DNA from: Frigidibacter mobilis
GTDB taxonomy: Bacteria; Pseudomonadota; Alphaproteobacteria; Rhodobacterales; Rhodobacteraceae
Length of the DNA: 64,000 bases
Direction of reading: 5' to 3'
NCBI RefSeq assembly: GCF_001620265.1
Contig: NZ_CP012661.1
Span: forward strand, 3,826,501 to 3,890,500
This document shows positions 17,014-26,696 of this stretch, piece after piece. The notes under the pieces are model-generated. The model saw only the letters and a list, made by a program, of their open reading frames with translations. It did no database searches and had not been told where the DNA came from. The stretch's first letter is position 1, and each line of letters begins with the position of its first letter. A program made the translations under genes and the position numbers.

Positions 17014-18585
17014 ATGACGCAAGGCATTACCGTCTCTCGGCGCGGGCTGATGGCAATGGCGGGGACAAGTCTGGCCGCGGCCAGCTTTCCCCAAAGCCTG
17101 TTCGCTCAGTCGGGCCGGAACATTCTGATCATTGCGGCGGGCCAGGACATCCCCAGCTTTGATCCGCACACCAGTTCGGGCTATTCGGCCTCCTTCCTGC
17201 TGCGCAACACCTATGATCCGCTGGTGCGCGTTGCTGGCATTCCGCCCGAACCCGTCCCGGCCCTGGCCGACAGCTGGACGGTCAGCGAGGACGGGCTTGA
17301 GTATGTCTTCACCCTGAACCCGGCGGCACGGTTTCACAGCGGCGCTCCGGTCACGGCCGAGGACGTGGTTTATTCGTTCAACCGCGCCCTGACGCTGGCC
17401 CGCGGCAATGCCTGGATGATCCGCGGGATCGTGACGCCCGAGGGCATGGTGGCCGAAGGTGCGGGCACGGTGCGCTTCACGCTTGGCGTGCCATATGCCG
17501 CCTTCCTTCAAGTGCTGCCCTGGATCTTCATCGTGGAGAAAGCCGCAGTCGAGGCCAATCTGGGTAATGATCAGGGCGAAGCCTGGCTGATGAACAACAT
17601 CGCCGGATCCGGCCCTTTCCGGGTTGCCCGCAGCCAGGCCGGCACCTTGTTCCATCTGGAGCGCACGCCCGAGGCATGGCAAGCGGGCGGTGGCAACCTT
17701 GATGGCGTGATCTGGCAGATCGTGCGCGAAACCGCCAGCCAACGCCTGATGCTGCAGCGGGGCGAGGTGCATATGGCCGTTGACCTGACCAGTGAGGATA
17801 TGGATGCGCTTGAAGCCGCCCCCGGCGTCGTACGGGTGATCGAGCCGGAATACCGGACCTTCTCGATCAAGATGAACACGGCGCATGGGCCGCTGGCGGA
17901 TATCAACCTGCGCAAGGCGATTTCCTACGCCACCAACTATCAAGCCATCATCGAAGCGGCGGGCTATGCCGATCTGATGACCGGGCCCCTGCCCGACGGC
18001 ATTCTGGGCCATGACCCGGCACTGGAGGTCTACCGCACCGATCTGGACAAGGCGCGCGAACATCTGGCGCAATCGGCGCATCCCGAAGGTGGCATCACCC
18101 TGCGCATGGTCCATGTCTCGGGGCTGGAACAGCAGCGGCGGTGGGCGCTCATCATGCTCGACAGCCTCAAGGCGCTGAACATCAATCTCGAGATCGTGCC
18201 GATGAATTGGCCGGACATGGTTGCGGCCTGCAAGTCGCCCGAAACCTTCCCCGACCTGTTCCCGGTCTATCAGACCGCGAACTACGGCGACCCCGACAAC
18301 ATCGCCTACGCCGCCTATCACTCGTCGCGCAACGGGGCGTGGCAGAACGCGGTCTATGCCAATCCCGAAGTGGACGCGCTGATCGAGGCTGCCCGCGCCG
18401 AGATCGATTCCGAGGCCCGGGTCGCGCTTTATCGTCGGTTCCAGGAGATGGTCGTGGCCGATGCGCCGGACATCTTCGGCGTTCTGGAGCGGCGCAAACT
18501 GGGGATGCGCGACGTGGTGCAGGGCTATCGGTTCAGTCCCGTCGCCTCGAATGCGGTCGAGGCTTGGGGCCTGTCACTGGGCTGA
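17014..18585 (+). CDS. Dipeptide/oligopeptide ABC transporter substrate-binding protein
   Basis: 523 aa, SBP_bac_5 family. The N-terminus VSRRGLMAMAGTSLAAASFP carries a twin-arginine (SRRGLM) followed by a hydrophobic stretch, so export by Tat is likely. Mature-domain landmarks include the pattern FDPHTSSGYSASFLLRNTYDPL and the LADSWTVSEDGLEYVFTL segment typical of DppA/OppA. It binds peptides or related compounds in the periplasm. ATG 17014 follows a GGGAG site and lies 31 nt after the hyuAB stop. Confidence 0.92.
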   Translation: MTQGITVSRRGLMAMAGTSLAAASFPQSLFAQSGRNILIIAAGQDIPSFDPHTSSGYSASFLLRNTYDPLVRVAGIPPEPVPALADSWTVSEDGLEYVFTLNPAARFHSGAPVTAEDVVYSFNRALTLARGNAWMIRGIVTPEGMVAEGAGTVRFTLGVPYAAFLQVLPWIFIVEKAAVEANLGNDQGEAWLMNNIAGSGPFRVARSQAGTLFHLERTPEAWQAGGGNLDGVIWQIVRETASQRLMLQRGEVHMAVDLTSEDMDALEAAPGVVRVIEPEYRTFSIKMNTAHGPLADINLRKAISYATNYQAIIEAAGYADLMTGPLPDGILGHDPALEVYRTDLDKAREHLAQSAHPEGGITLRMVHVSGLEQQRRWALIMLDSLKALNINLEIVPMNWPDMVAACKSPETFPDLFPVYQTANYGDPDNIAYAAYHSSRNGAWQNAVYANPEVDALIEAARAEIDSEARVALYRRFQEMVVADAPDIFGVLERRKLGMRDVVQGYRFSPVASNAVEAWGLSLG

Positions 18586-18596
18586 AAGGAGCAGGG

Positions 18597-19604
18597 ATGC
18601 TGACGTTCGTCCTGCGACGGCTGCTGATGCTGGTTCCGGTTATCATCGGCCTGACGGTAATCATGTTCGCCATTGCCCGACTACTGCCGGGCGACCCGGT
18701 CGGACTGGCGGCCGGACCGAATGCCACCCAGGCCGAGATTGAGGCGCTGAGCCGTGAGTTCGGCCTCGATCAACCGGTCTGGGTGCAATACTGGACCTAT
18801 GTCTCGGGTCTGGCGCAGGGCGATCTGGGCACTTCGCTGGCGACCCGCCGGCCGGTGGCGACCGATATCGCCGCCTATCTGCCAGCGACGCTGGAACTGG
18901 TTCTGGCCGCCATGCTGATTGCGGTGGCCGTCGGCATCCCCCTTGGCCTGATTACGGCGGTCTGGCGCAACCGCTGGCCGGATTACCTGTCGCAGGTAAT
19001 GGCCATCGGGGCCATTTCCATGCCGCGCTTCTTCCTGGGACTGCTGCTGCAACTGGGCTTCGCCATGTGGCTGATGTGGCTACCGCTGGGCGGGCGCTTT
19101 CCGATCGTGATGATCCCGCCACCGCATGTCACGGGGTTCCTGACGCTCGACTCCCTTCTGGCGGGCGACATGGAAGCATTCGGGATCACGATGCGCTATC
19201 TGGCGCTGCCGTCGATTGCGATGTCGCTGTCGCCGCTGGCCACGATCATGCGGATGATGCGCGCCTCGACCATCGAGGTGATGCAGCAGGACTACGTCAC
19301 AACCGCCCGGGCGCTTGGCCTGTCGAACCGGCGCATCATCTGCAAATACGTGGCGCGGAACGCGGTGTCGGCCACACTGACGGTGATCGGGCTGTATTTC
19401 GGCTGGCTTCTGGGCGGCACGGTTCTGGTAGAGACGGTGTTCGACTGGCCCGGCCTTGGACTCTACGCCACCCGCGCCATCGTCTCGCAGGACATGATGC
19501 CGGTGATCGGCGTGGCACTGGTGATCGGGGTCCTGTTCGTCCTCGCCAATCTGGTGATCGACCTGACCTATGGGCTGGTCAACCCGAGGGTGCGTTACAC
19601 ATGA
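18597..19604 (+). CDS. Dipeptide ABC transporter permease (DppB type)
   Basis: 335 aa. The N-terminus MLTFVLRRLLMLVPVIIGLT is the conserved first membrane helix of DppB/OppB, followed by FAIARLLPGDPV. The EAA-like loop reads TTARALGLSNRRIICKYVAR. ATG 18597 has a GGAG ribosome-binding site. The stop overlaps the DppC start by 4 nt (ATGA). It forms half of the inner-membrane channel of the peptide importer. Confidence 0.93.
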   Translation: MLTFVLRRLLMLVPVIIGLTVIMFAIARLLPGDPVGLAAGPNATQAEIEALSREFGLDQPVWVQYWTYVSGLAQGDLGTSLATRRPVATDIAAYLPATLELVLAAMLIAVAVGIPLGLITAVWRNRWPDYLSQVMAIGAISMPRFFLGLLLQLGFAMWLMWLPLGGRFPIVMIPPPHVTGFLTLDSLLAGDMEAFGITMRYLALPSIAMSLSPLATIMRMMRASTIEVMQQDYVTTARALGLSNRRIICKYVARNAVSATLTVIGLYFGWLLGGTVLVETVFDWPGLGLYATRAIVSQDMMPVIGVALVIGVLFVLANLVIDLTYGLVNPRVRYT

Positions 19605-20491
19605 TCGACATCACACAGGATCTGCCCGAGGACCGGCCCCGGTTCGATAGCCTGCGCCGGGCACTTTTCCGTTTTCGCCAAAGCAGGTTGTCTATGCTGG
19701 GCGCGGGGATGGTGGCGCTGGTGCTGTTCTTCACTGTCTTCGGCGCGGTGCTGGCGCCCTATCCGGAACATGTTGCCGGCGGCGTAAATACCGCGGCCCG
19801 GTTCGTGCCGCCATCGCTCGTCCACCCTTTCGGCACCAACGAGCTTGGACAGGACGTGCTGTCGCTGGTGATGGCCGGCACGACTGTGTCGGTTCTTGCA
19901 GGCTTCGGGGTGGTGCTGATCGGTGCGGTGATCGGCACTCTGGTCGGCGCGGTTGCCGGCTTCGCTGGCAGCTGGATCGACGAGGCGCTGATGCGGTTCA
20001 CCGATCTGACACTGACCATCCCCAGCCTGATCCTGGCAATGGCGATCGCGGCGGCGCTTGGGCCGGGGTTTTCCAACATGGTCATCGCCATCGCGTTGTC
20101 TTGGTGGCCGGGCTACGCCCGCCTTGTCCGCGGCGAGGTTCTGGCGGTGCGCGAAGAGGTCTATGTCACCGCCGCGCGCGCCATCGGGGCTACGCCGGGG
20201 CGGGTGCTGTGCCGCCATATCCTGCCCAACGTGACCTCGCCCATCATCGTGAAGATGTCGCTTGACATGGGGTTCGCCATCCTGACCGTGGCGGGGCTGG
20301 GATTCATCGGCATCGGTGTACGCCCGCCAACGCCGGAATGGGGCACGCTGCTGTCCGTCTCGCGATCCTACATGCCAGATTTCTGGTGGACGGCGATGGC
20401 GCCGGGCATGGCGATGTTTCTGGCCGTCTTCGGCTTCAACCTTCTGGGTGACGGGCTGCGCGACATCCTGGACCCGAAAGCGAGACGCTGA
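19601..20491 (+). CDS. Dipeptide ABC transporter permease (DppC type)
   Basis: 296 aa. An N-terminal membrane helix is preceded by RRALFRFRQSRLSMLGAGMV, and HPFGTNELGQDVLSLVMAGT is the DppC/OppC hallmark. The EAA loop is VTAARAIGATPGRVLCRHIL. It starts inside the DppB stop and its own stop overlaps the DppD ATG by 1 nt, showing tight coupling. It pairs with DppB. Confidence 0.93.
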   Translation: MIDITQDLPEDRPRFDSLRRALFRFRQSRLSMLGAGMVALVLFFTVFGAVLAPYPEHVAGGVNTAARFVPPSLVHPFGTNELGQDVLSLVMAGTTVSVLAGFGVVLIGAVIGTLVGAVAGFAGSWIDEALMRFTDLTLTIPSLILAMAIAAALGPGFSNMVIAIALSWWPGYARLVRGEVLAVREEVYVTAARAIGATPGRVLCRHILPNVTSPIIVKMSLDMGFAILTVAGLGFIGIGVRPPTPEWGTLLSVSRSYMPDFWWTAMAPGMAMFLAVFGFNLLGDGLRDILDPKARR

Positions 20492-21534
20492 TGTCAGATC
20501 CAGTGATGCCCGCACCCTTGTTGCAGATCCGCGACCTGCACCTGACCATGCAAAGCTATGACGGCACCGCCCATGTGCTGAACGGCATCGACCTGACGGT
20601 CCGGCGCGGTGAGATCTGGGGGCTGGTGGGCGAGTCTGGCTGCGGCAAGTCGTTGACGGGGCTTTCCGTATCGCAGCTTCTGTCCCGCCCGCCGGCCCGC
20701 TACCCAAGGGGCAAGATCCTGCTGGAGGGACGCGACCTGTTGCGCCTGCCCGCGGCAGAGATGCAGCGGCTGCGCGGCAAGCGCGTCGGCATGATCTTTC
20801 AGGACCCCACGACGAACCTGAACCCATCCTTCCGTATCGGCACGCAGCTGGCCGATGTGGCCTTGGCCGCGGCACGGCACGATCCGGCCCTGCTAGGTGG
20901 TGCGCGGGGAGGCCTTGCGCGGCGGCGAGCGGCGATGGCGCTGGCGGGCCGAATGCTGGAGGCGGTGGGCATCCCCGAGCCGCAAGAGCGGCTCCATGCC
21001 TTTCCGCATCAGTTTTCCGGCGGGATGCGCCAGCGGGTCCTGATCGCAATGGCCCTGATCGGCCAGCCTGCGCTGCTGATCGCCGATGAACCGACGACGG
21101 CACTGGACGTGTCGGTGCAGGCGCAGATCCTGCGGCTGATCCGCGATGCGGTGACAGAGCGGAACATGGGCGTGGTTCTGATTACCCATAACCTTGGTGT
21201 GGTGGCCGAAACCTGCAGCCATGTTGCGGTGATGTATGCGGGCAACATCGTCGAAACCGGTCCGGTGAAAGAGGTGCTGGAGCGACCTGCCCACCCCTAT
21301 ACGCGTGCACTGATGCAGGCGATCCCGACAGCGGACACCCCGCGCGGGAGCCTGCGCGGGGTGACGGGCGCCGTGCCCAACCTGATCTCGCCCCCGCCCG
21401 GCTGCCGATTTGCGCCGCGCTGCGCGCGCGCAACCGCCACCTGCAGGGCGGCGCTGCCCGCGCCTGTCTTGGTGGGGACAGAGCATGCGGTGGCCTGTAT
21501 CCATCTGCCCGAAAGGATCGCCGCTCATGGTTGA
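20491..21534 (+). CDS. Dipeptide ABC transporter ATP-binding protein (DppD type)
   Basis: 347 aa. Walker A is GESGCGKS, the signature [15 protein letters not shown], Walker [17 protein letters not shown] and the H-loop [14 protein letters not shown]. The C-terminal oligopeptide-transporter extension contains [18 protein letters not shown], whose cysteines bind a [4Fe-4S] cluster in characterised DppD proteins. The insertion at about 130-150 ([20 protein letters not shown]) is somewhat longer than usual. It overlaps the following ATPase gene by 8 nt. Confidence 0.93.
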   Translation: MSDPVMPAPLLQIRDLHLTMQSYDGTAHVLNGIDLTVRRGEIWGLVGESGCGKSLTGLSVSQLLSRPPARYPRGKILLEGRDLLRLPAAEMQRLRGKRVGMIFQDPTTNLNPSFRIGTQLADVALAAARHDPALLGGARGGLARRRAAMALAGRMLEAVGIPEPQERLHAFPHQFSGGMRQRVLIAMALIGQPALLIADEPTTALDVSVQAQILRLIRDAVTERNMGVVLITHNLGVVAETCSHVAVMYAGNIVETGPVKEVLERPAHPYTRALMQAIPTADTPRGSLRGVTGAVPNLISPPPGCRFAPRCARATATCRAALPAPVLVGTEHAVACIHLPERIAAHG

Positions 21535-22348
21535 GCCCATCCTCGAAATCAGGGCTGTCAGTCGGGCCTTTGCTGCGCGCCGTGGCCTGTTCGGAAAAAG
21601 CACTGGCGTCACCGCCCTGTCGAACGTGTCCCTTGCCGTGCGCGAAGGCGAGAGCTTTGGCCTTGTGGGCGAAAGCGGATCGGGCAAGACGACGCTGACC
21701 CGCGCGATCTTGCAACTGGACCGGCCCGACAGTGGCACCATCCTCTATCGAGGCCAGGATCTGGCAAGCCTGAGCGCGCGGGAACTGCGCCGGCTTCGCT
21801 CGAAGATCCAGATCGTGTTCCAAGACCCCTATGCCTCGCTCAACCCGCGGATGACCGTTCTGGACATCGTCACCGAGCCGATGGTGATTCATGAGCAAAC
21901 GCTGGGTCTGGGCCAACGGGCGCGTCGTGACCGTGCGGCGGAACTGCTCTCTCTGGTGGGCTTGGGGCCGCAGCACCTCTACCGCCATCCGCATGAATTT
22001 TCCGGGGGTCAACGGCAGCGGATCTGCATCGCCCGTGCTCTTGCCTCGGGCCCGGACCTGCTTTTGCTCGACGAACCGACCTCGGCACTCGATGTCTCGG
22101 TTCAGGCGCAGGTGCTGAACCTCCTATGCGATCTGCAGGAAAAGCTGGGACTGACTTACTTCTTCATCAGCCACGATCTAGGCGTCGTCCGCTATCTTTG
22201 TGATCGCGTGGCGCTGATCTACAAGGGCCGGATCGTCGAACAGGGGCCGGCGCAACTGGTGTTCGATGCGCCCGAGAGCGACTATGCCCGGATGCTGATC
22301 GGCGCGATGCCGAAGCTGGCCCGTCCGGCGGAGAACTTCTCGGCATGA
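21527..22348 (+). CDS. Dipeptide ABC transporter ATP-binding protein (DppF type)
   Basis: 273 aa. ATG 21527 lies inside the end of dppD. Walker A is GESGSGKTTLTRAIL, the signature FSGGQRQRICIARAL, Walker B LLLDEPTSALDVSVQ and the H-loop FISHDLGVVRYLC. It forms a heterodimer with DppD. It is slightly shorter than many DppF proteins because the C-terminal oligopeptide domain is minimal (ends ARPAENFSA). It is the last gene of the operon from 12379. A 200-bp spacer follows. Confidence 0.93.
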   Translation: MVEPILEIRAVSRAFAARRGLFGKSTGVTALSNVSLAVREGESFGLVGESGSGKTTLTRAILQLDRPDSGTILYRGQDLASLSARELRRLRSKIQIVFQDPYASLNPRMTVLDIVTEPMVIHEQTLGLGQRARRDRAAELLSLVGLGPQHLYRHPHEFSGGQRQRICIARALASGPDLLLLDEPTSALDVSVQAQVLNLLCDLQEKLGLTYFFISHDLGVVRYLCDRVALIYKGRIVEQGPAQLVFDAPESDYARMLIGAMPKLARPAENFSA

Positions 22349-22549
22349 CGGCTCGGGCTGGCCCTTTGCCCCGCTAGATCATGGAGGTCAGATCTATATT
22401 ACCAAACGGCCCCACTGGCGAAAAATACTTTCCTGATCCGGCCAAAACTTAGAATGCTGTGACGGGAAGTCGTCAAACCTTGACTGCAAAAGACGACCAT
22501 TTTGCGCCCTGCCCTCCGTAGTCTGCCTGCAGATCCAAGGAGCCACAGC

Positions 22550-23980
22550 ATGACCAGACATCCCACCCTTCCCATGCTGTCAGCCTTCCGCCAGTCGCTT
22601 CCGAAGGGGCGCGATCTTGCCGGGGGGATCGTGGGTAAGGCGGCCGAAATCGACGGTCCGTTCGGGCGCAAGAAGATGGTTTATGCCGATTACGTCGCCT
22701 CCGGCAGGGCGCATATGGCGGTCGAGCAATTCGTGCTGGAAGAAGTTCTGCCCTATTACGCCAACAGCCACACCGAAGCCTCGCATTGCGGGAGCTTCAT
22801 GACCCGGTTGCGCAACGCCGCGCGCACTACCATCGCCGCCCATTGCGGGGCCGATGCGCACCACGCCGTCGTCTTCACCGGGTCCGGCGCCACTGCGGGG
22901 CTGAACCGCCTCGTGAGCCTTCTGGGTGCCGACCGCGGCCGGGTCAAAGTGATCCTCGGCCCCTACGAGCATCACTCGAACATCCTGCCGTGGCGGGAGA
23001 GCGGCGCCGAGGTCGTGGCTTTGCCCGAAGCGCCGACCGGCGGCCCGGATCTGGACAGCCTCGACGACGCGCTGGCGGACGTGACGGCGTTCGACCGCGT
23101 AATCTGCGCCTTCTCCGCGGCCTCGAACGTCACCGGCATCATCGCTGATATCGAGGGCCTGACACGCCGGGTCAAGGCCGCGGGCGCTCGCATCGTCTGG
23201 GACTACGCCGGTGGCGGGCCCTACCTGCCGATGCAGATGGTCCCGGCCCCGGGCGTCGAGATCGACGCCCTGGTCTTCTCGCCGCACAAGTTCGTGGGCG
23301 GGCCGGGAGCTTCTGGCGTGCTGGTCCTGCGGCGCGATGCCGTGGTGTCTGATCGGCCGACCTGGGTTGGCGGCGGCACCGTCCGCTTCGTCTCGGCCGA
23401 GGCCCATGACTATAGCGGGCAGCTTGAGCATCGGGAGGAAGCGGGCACCCCGAACGTCGTGGGCGATATCCGCGCCTGCCTCTGCGTGATCCTGAAGGAA
23501 GAGATCGGGGCCCCCTACATGGCCGAGCGCAACCGCATCCTCGCCGCGCGCGCACTGGCCGTGCTGCAGGCGGCACCGAGGATCGAGGTGCTTGGCCTCA
23601 CCGCGCCCGAGCGGCTTCCGATCCTGTCGTTCCGCATCCGCCACCCCGAGGGCGGCTTCGTGCATCAGCAGCTGACAACCCGGCTGCTGAGCGACCGCTA
23701 CGGGATCCAGGCGCGCGGCGGTTGCGCCTGTGCGGGCCCCTATGTTCTCAAACTGCTTGGACTCGACGCCATCGCCCCGCAGCTGCGGGATGACATCCTG
23801 AACGGCAAGGAGCTGAAGAAGCCGGGGTTCGTCCGGCTCAACCTGTCGGTTCTGATGAGCGATGCCGAGGTGGACTACGTCCTGGGCAGTGTACGGGCGC
23901 TGTCGGACGAGGCGCACGGCTTTGAGTCCCTGTACGATGTCGACAGCGCCCGTGCGATCTTCACGTCGAAGGCCGCGTAG
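22550..23980 (+). CDS. Class V aminotransferase / cysteine desulfurase-like PLP enzyme
   Basis: 476 aa. PLP-lysine motif: FSPHKFVGGPGASGVLVL with Lys247. Other cofactor landmarks are GSGATAGLNRL (111-121), GPYEHHSNILPWRE (137-150), SNVTGI (192-197) and WDYAGGGPY. GGCACAGPY near the C-terminus includes the cysteine-containing loop seen in desulfurase-like members. An AAGGAG ribosome-binding site precedes ATG 22550. The product could be a desulfurase, kynureninase-like or other aminotransferase; the sequence alone does not decide. It converges with the Lrp gene. Confidence 0.85.
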   Translation: MTRHPTLPMLSAFRQSLPKGRDLAGGIVGKAAEIDGPFGRKKMVYADYVASGRAHMAVEQFVLEEVLPYYANSHTEASHCGSFMTRLRNAARTTIAAHCGADAHHAVVFTGSGATAGLNRLVSLLGADRGRVKVILGPYEHHSNILPWRESGAEVVALPEAPTGGPDLDSLDDALADVTAFDRVICAFSAASNVTGIIADIEGLTRRVKAAGARIVWDYAGGGPYLPMQMVPAPGVEIDALVFSPHKFVGGPGASGVLVLRRDAVVSDRPTWVGGGTVRFVSAEAHDYSGQLEHREEAGTPNVVGDIRACLCVILKEEIGAPYMAERNRILAARALAVLQAAPRIEVLGLTAPERLPILSFRIRHPEGGFVHQQLTTRLLSDRYGIQARGGCACAGPYVLKLLGLDAIAPQLRDDILNGKELKKPGFVRLNLSVLMSDAEVDYVLGSVRALSDEAHGFESLYDVDSARAIFTSKAA

Positions 23981-23995
23981 GGGCGCGCGCGCCTC

Positions 23996-24457
23996 TCAGG
24001 CGTAGTCGAGGGGAAGTTCGGTCGATGACCGGATCGTCTCCATTGCGAACATCGACGAGATGTCGTGGATATCCAGCTTCGAGATCAGGCGCTTGTAGAC
24101 CCGGTCATAGGTAGCGATGTCGGGCACGACAGCGCGCAGCATGTAGTCGATCTCGCCGGCGAGGCGGAACACGTCGACAATCTCGGGAATTTCGCCCACG
24201 GCGCGCACGAAGGCCTGCGACCACTCTTCGGTGTGCTGGTTGGTGCGGATCGCCATGAAGACCGAGACGCCGACGTTCAGCTTCGTCTCGTCCAGCAGCG
24301 CCACGCGTTTCTTGATGTATCCCTGCTCTTGCAGCTTGCGGATCCGTCGCCAGCACGGCGTCGCGCTCAAACCGATCTCGTCCGCGATCTCCGACACCGA
24401 CTGATCGGTACTGCGCTGCAGAAGCATGAGGATCTTGCGGTCGAATGAGTCGAGCAT
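23996..24457 (-). CDS. Lrp/AsnC-family transcriptional regulator
   Basis: 153 aa. The N-terminal helix-turn-helix includes SVSEIADEIGLSATPCWRRI, followed by the RAM ligand-binding domain (EIVDVFRLAGEIDYMLRAVV). It begins MLDSFDRKILMLLQ, the standard Lrp N-terminus. Such regulators sense amino acids. It lies downstream of, and on the same strand as, the DadA-like gene (175-bp gap), an order often seen for Lrp regulators of amino-acid oxidation genes. Its target here is inferred. Confidence 0.93.
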   Translation of the reverse strand: MLDSFDRKILMLLQRSTDQSVSEIADEIGLSATPCWRRIRKLQEQGYIKKRVALLDETKLNVGVSVFMAIRTNQHTEEWSQAFVRAVGEIPEIVDVFRLAGEIDYMLRAVVPDIATYDRVYKRLISKLDIHDISSMFAMETIRSSTELPLDYA

Positions 24458-24631
24458 AGGCGTCCTGACGGTTGGATCGAGGATACTGCGCCCGGCGGAC
24501 GGTCCGGGTAAATTTTACCACGTCGGCACAGTGAAGCGAAAGAGTTCATACGCCACGGGGCGAAGTTCGCGTGGATCGTTCCCCGCGCCTGCCGTGCCGG
24601 GCCGTTGTCCGGCTGCCCACAGCGCCGCGCG

Positions 24632-25861
24632 TCAGGACGGCGCGGGCAGTGGCGAGGGGCGGCCCGCGACCAGATCGGCAAGGATCCGTCCGCTGCCGCA
24701 GGCCTGCGTCCAGCCATTCGACCCGTGCCCGAGGTTGAGGTAAAGGTTCGCGTAGCGCGTCCGCTCGACACGGCTCGGCCCGCCCGGCGTCATCGGCCGA
24801 AAGCCATGCCAGAGCGTGGCATCTTCGTAACGGGCGGCCCCGGGAAAGAGCCGCGCCACCGTCGCCTTCAGCCCGTTCAGGACCGGCGCGGGCATTGATC
24901 GGTCGAACCCGGCCAGCTCTGCCACACCCGCGGCGCGCAGGCGCGTGCCAAGCCGGGTGACCATCACCTTGGAATGTTCGTCCATGACCGAGGACCGGGG
25001 GGCTGAATCGAAATCGACGATCTCGGCGGTGAGCGAATAGCCCTTCACCGGATAGATCGGCACCCGGATGCCGAGTGGTTTCAAAAGATCGGTCCAGGGC
25101 CCGGTCGCCATGACCACCGCGTCTGCCGCGATCTCCTCCTCGCCAAGCCACACCGCGACAACACGCCCCGCCGCCATGCGGAAGCCGGTGACCCGCGCGC
25201 CGAACCGGAACCGGGTCCCGTTACGTTCGGCCAGCGCGGCCAGCGACTGGCAGAACAGATGGCAGTCCCCGGTTTCGTCGGTACTGAGCTGGAGCCCGCC
25301 CGTGAAGGACAGATCCGACCGCGCGAGGCCGGGTTCAAGGTCCAGCACTTCGTCCGGCCCGACAATACGGTGCACCACGCCCATCTTTTGCAGCACGCAA
25401 GCAGAGCGCAGGCCACCCGCGGCCTCGCCTGCCGTGCGGAACACCTGCAGCACGCCGCCGGTGCCGTGGTCATATTCGATCCCGGTTTCCTCGCGCAGCG
25501 CCACGAGGCAGGCCTTCGAGAAATGCGCGACGCGCTGCATCTCGGCCTTGTTGCGCGCAAAGCGGGAGGCGGTACACTCGGCCACGAACTGCGCCAGCCA
25601 GTTCCACTGCGCGACCGAGACCCGGGGCCTGATCTTCAGCGGCGCGGAGGGCCTGAGCATCCATCCCGCGGCCTTCAGCGGCATACCGGGCGCGGCCCAG
25701 GGGCCGGCGAAGCCGGGACACACTCCGCCCGCATTCCCGAAGGAAGTTTCAAGCGCCACGCCGTCCCGGGCCTCGAGCACCGTCACCTCGTGGCCGTCGC
25801 GCGTCAGATACCAGGCAGAGGTCACCCCCACCACGCCCGCGCCGATGATGACGATCTTCAT
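24632..25861 (-). CDS. FAD-dependent D-amino acid dehydrogenase (DadA-like)
   Basis: 409 aa. The N-terminal dinucleotide motif is MKIVIIGAGVVGVTSAWYL (GxGxxG at 7-12). GYSLTAEIVD and the C-terminal LNLGHGSNGWTQACGSGR are DadA hallmarks. The membrane-associated flavoenzyme deaminates D-amino acids (or cis-4-hydroxy-D-proline in some relatives) and passes electrons to the respiratory chain. The frame is open 28 codons upstream of the chosen ATG (25861), but homology starts at MKIVIIG. It follows the SDR gene by 8 nt and is the last gene of the minus-strand catabolic operon. Confidence 0.92.
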   Translation of the reverse strand: MKIVIIGAGVVGVTSAWYLTRDGHEVTVLEARDGVALETSFGNAGGVCPGFAGPWAAPGMPLKAAGWMLRPSAPLKIRPRVSVAQWNWLAQFVAECTASRFARNKAEMQRVAHFSKACLVALREETGIEYDHGTGGVLQVFRTAGEAAGGLRSACVLQKMGVVHRIVGPDEVLDLEPGLARSDLSFTGGLQLSTDETGDCHLFCQSLAALAERNGTRFRFGARVTGFRMAAGRVVAVWLGEEEIAADAVVMATGPWTDLLKPLGIRVPIYPVKGYSLTAEIVDFDSAPRSSVMDEHSKVMVTRLGTRLRAAGVAELAGFDRSMPAPVLNGLKATVARLFPGAARYEDATLWHGFRPMTPGGPSRVERTRYANLYLNLGHGSNGWTQACGSGRILADLVAGRPSPLPAPS

Positions 25862-25869
25862 CAGGCCGC

Positions 25870-26649
25870 TCAGTAGGTGCCAGGATAGCTGCCGCCATCC
25901 ACAAGCAGGTTCTGCCCGGTCACGAACCCCGCATTCGTCGAGCACAGGAACGCGAAATAGGCGCCAATCTCTTCGGGGCGACCATAGCGGCCTGCGGGAT
26001 TGCCTGCTGCACGGGCGGCACGAAGCTCATCGTAACTGGGCCCGCCGGGAACCAGCATGGCCTCGATATGCTCGCGCTGCGCGTCGCTGTCGAAGATACC
26101 GGGCAACAGGTTGTTGATCGTCACGCCCTTCGCCACCGTCTGCCGCGCAAGCCCGGCGGTGAAGCCGACAAGGCCCGAGCGCGCGCCGTTCGACAGACCC
26201 ATCTCAAGCTGCGGGATCTTCACGCTGCGCGACACGATGTTGACGATCCGCCCCCAGCCTCGCGCCATCATCCCGTCGACGGTGTCGCGCATCATCAGGA
26301 TCGGCGGCAGCATCATCAGATCCACCGCCGAGACCCAGGCGTCGCGGTCCCAGTCGCGGAAGTCGCCGGGCGGCTTGCCACCCGCGTTGTTGAGCAGGAT
26401 ATCGGGCTCGGGGCAGGCCGCGAGGATCGCGGCGCGGCCTGCCTCGGTGGTGACATCGCCGGCGACCCAGTCGACGACAGCGCCAGTCGCAGTGCGGATC
26501 TCGCCCGCGGTCCGTTCAAGCTGTGCGGGATCGCGGGCGGCGATGGTGACCCGCGCGCCCTCTGCCGCGACCGCCATTGCGCAGGCGCGGCCCATACCCC
26601 GGCTTGCGCCCGTCAGAAGGGCGCGGCGCCCTGCTATACCCAGATCCAT
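25870..26649 (-). CDS. SDR-family oxidoreductase lacking the canonical Tyr-Lys pair
   Basis: 259 aa. The Rossmann motif TGASRGMG (13-20), NNAGG (87-91) and C-terminal VTGQNLLVDGGSYPG identify the SDR fold. The catalytic serine is present (NIVSRS, about 140). Where YxxxK is expected the sequence reads LEMGLSNGARSGLVGF (148-163), with neither Tyr nor Lys. The same pattern occurs in a known SDR subset, so this may be a genuine divergent enzyme rather than a dead gene. It lies 8 nt before dadA and 47 nt after the molybdoenzyme gene. Confidence 0.88.
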   Translation of the reverse strand: MDLGIAGRRALLTGASRGMGRACAMAVAAEGARVTIAARDPAQLERTAGEIRTATGAVVDWVAGDVTTEAGRAAILAACPEPDILLNNAGGKPPGDFRDWDRDAWVSAVDLMMLPPILMMRDTVDGMMARGWGRIVNIVSRSVKIPQLEMGLSNGARSGLVGFTAGLARQTVAKGVTINNLLPGIFDSDAQREHIEAMLVPGGPSYDELRAARAAGNPAGRYGRPEEIGAYFAFLCSTNAGFVTGQNLLVDGGSYPGTY

Positions 26650-26696
26650 GCCTGCCGTCTCCTCTTCGGTCGTCTTCCGTGTCTTATGTCGGGCGG

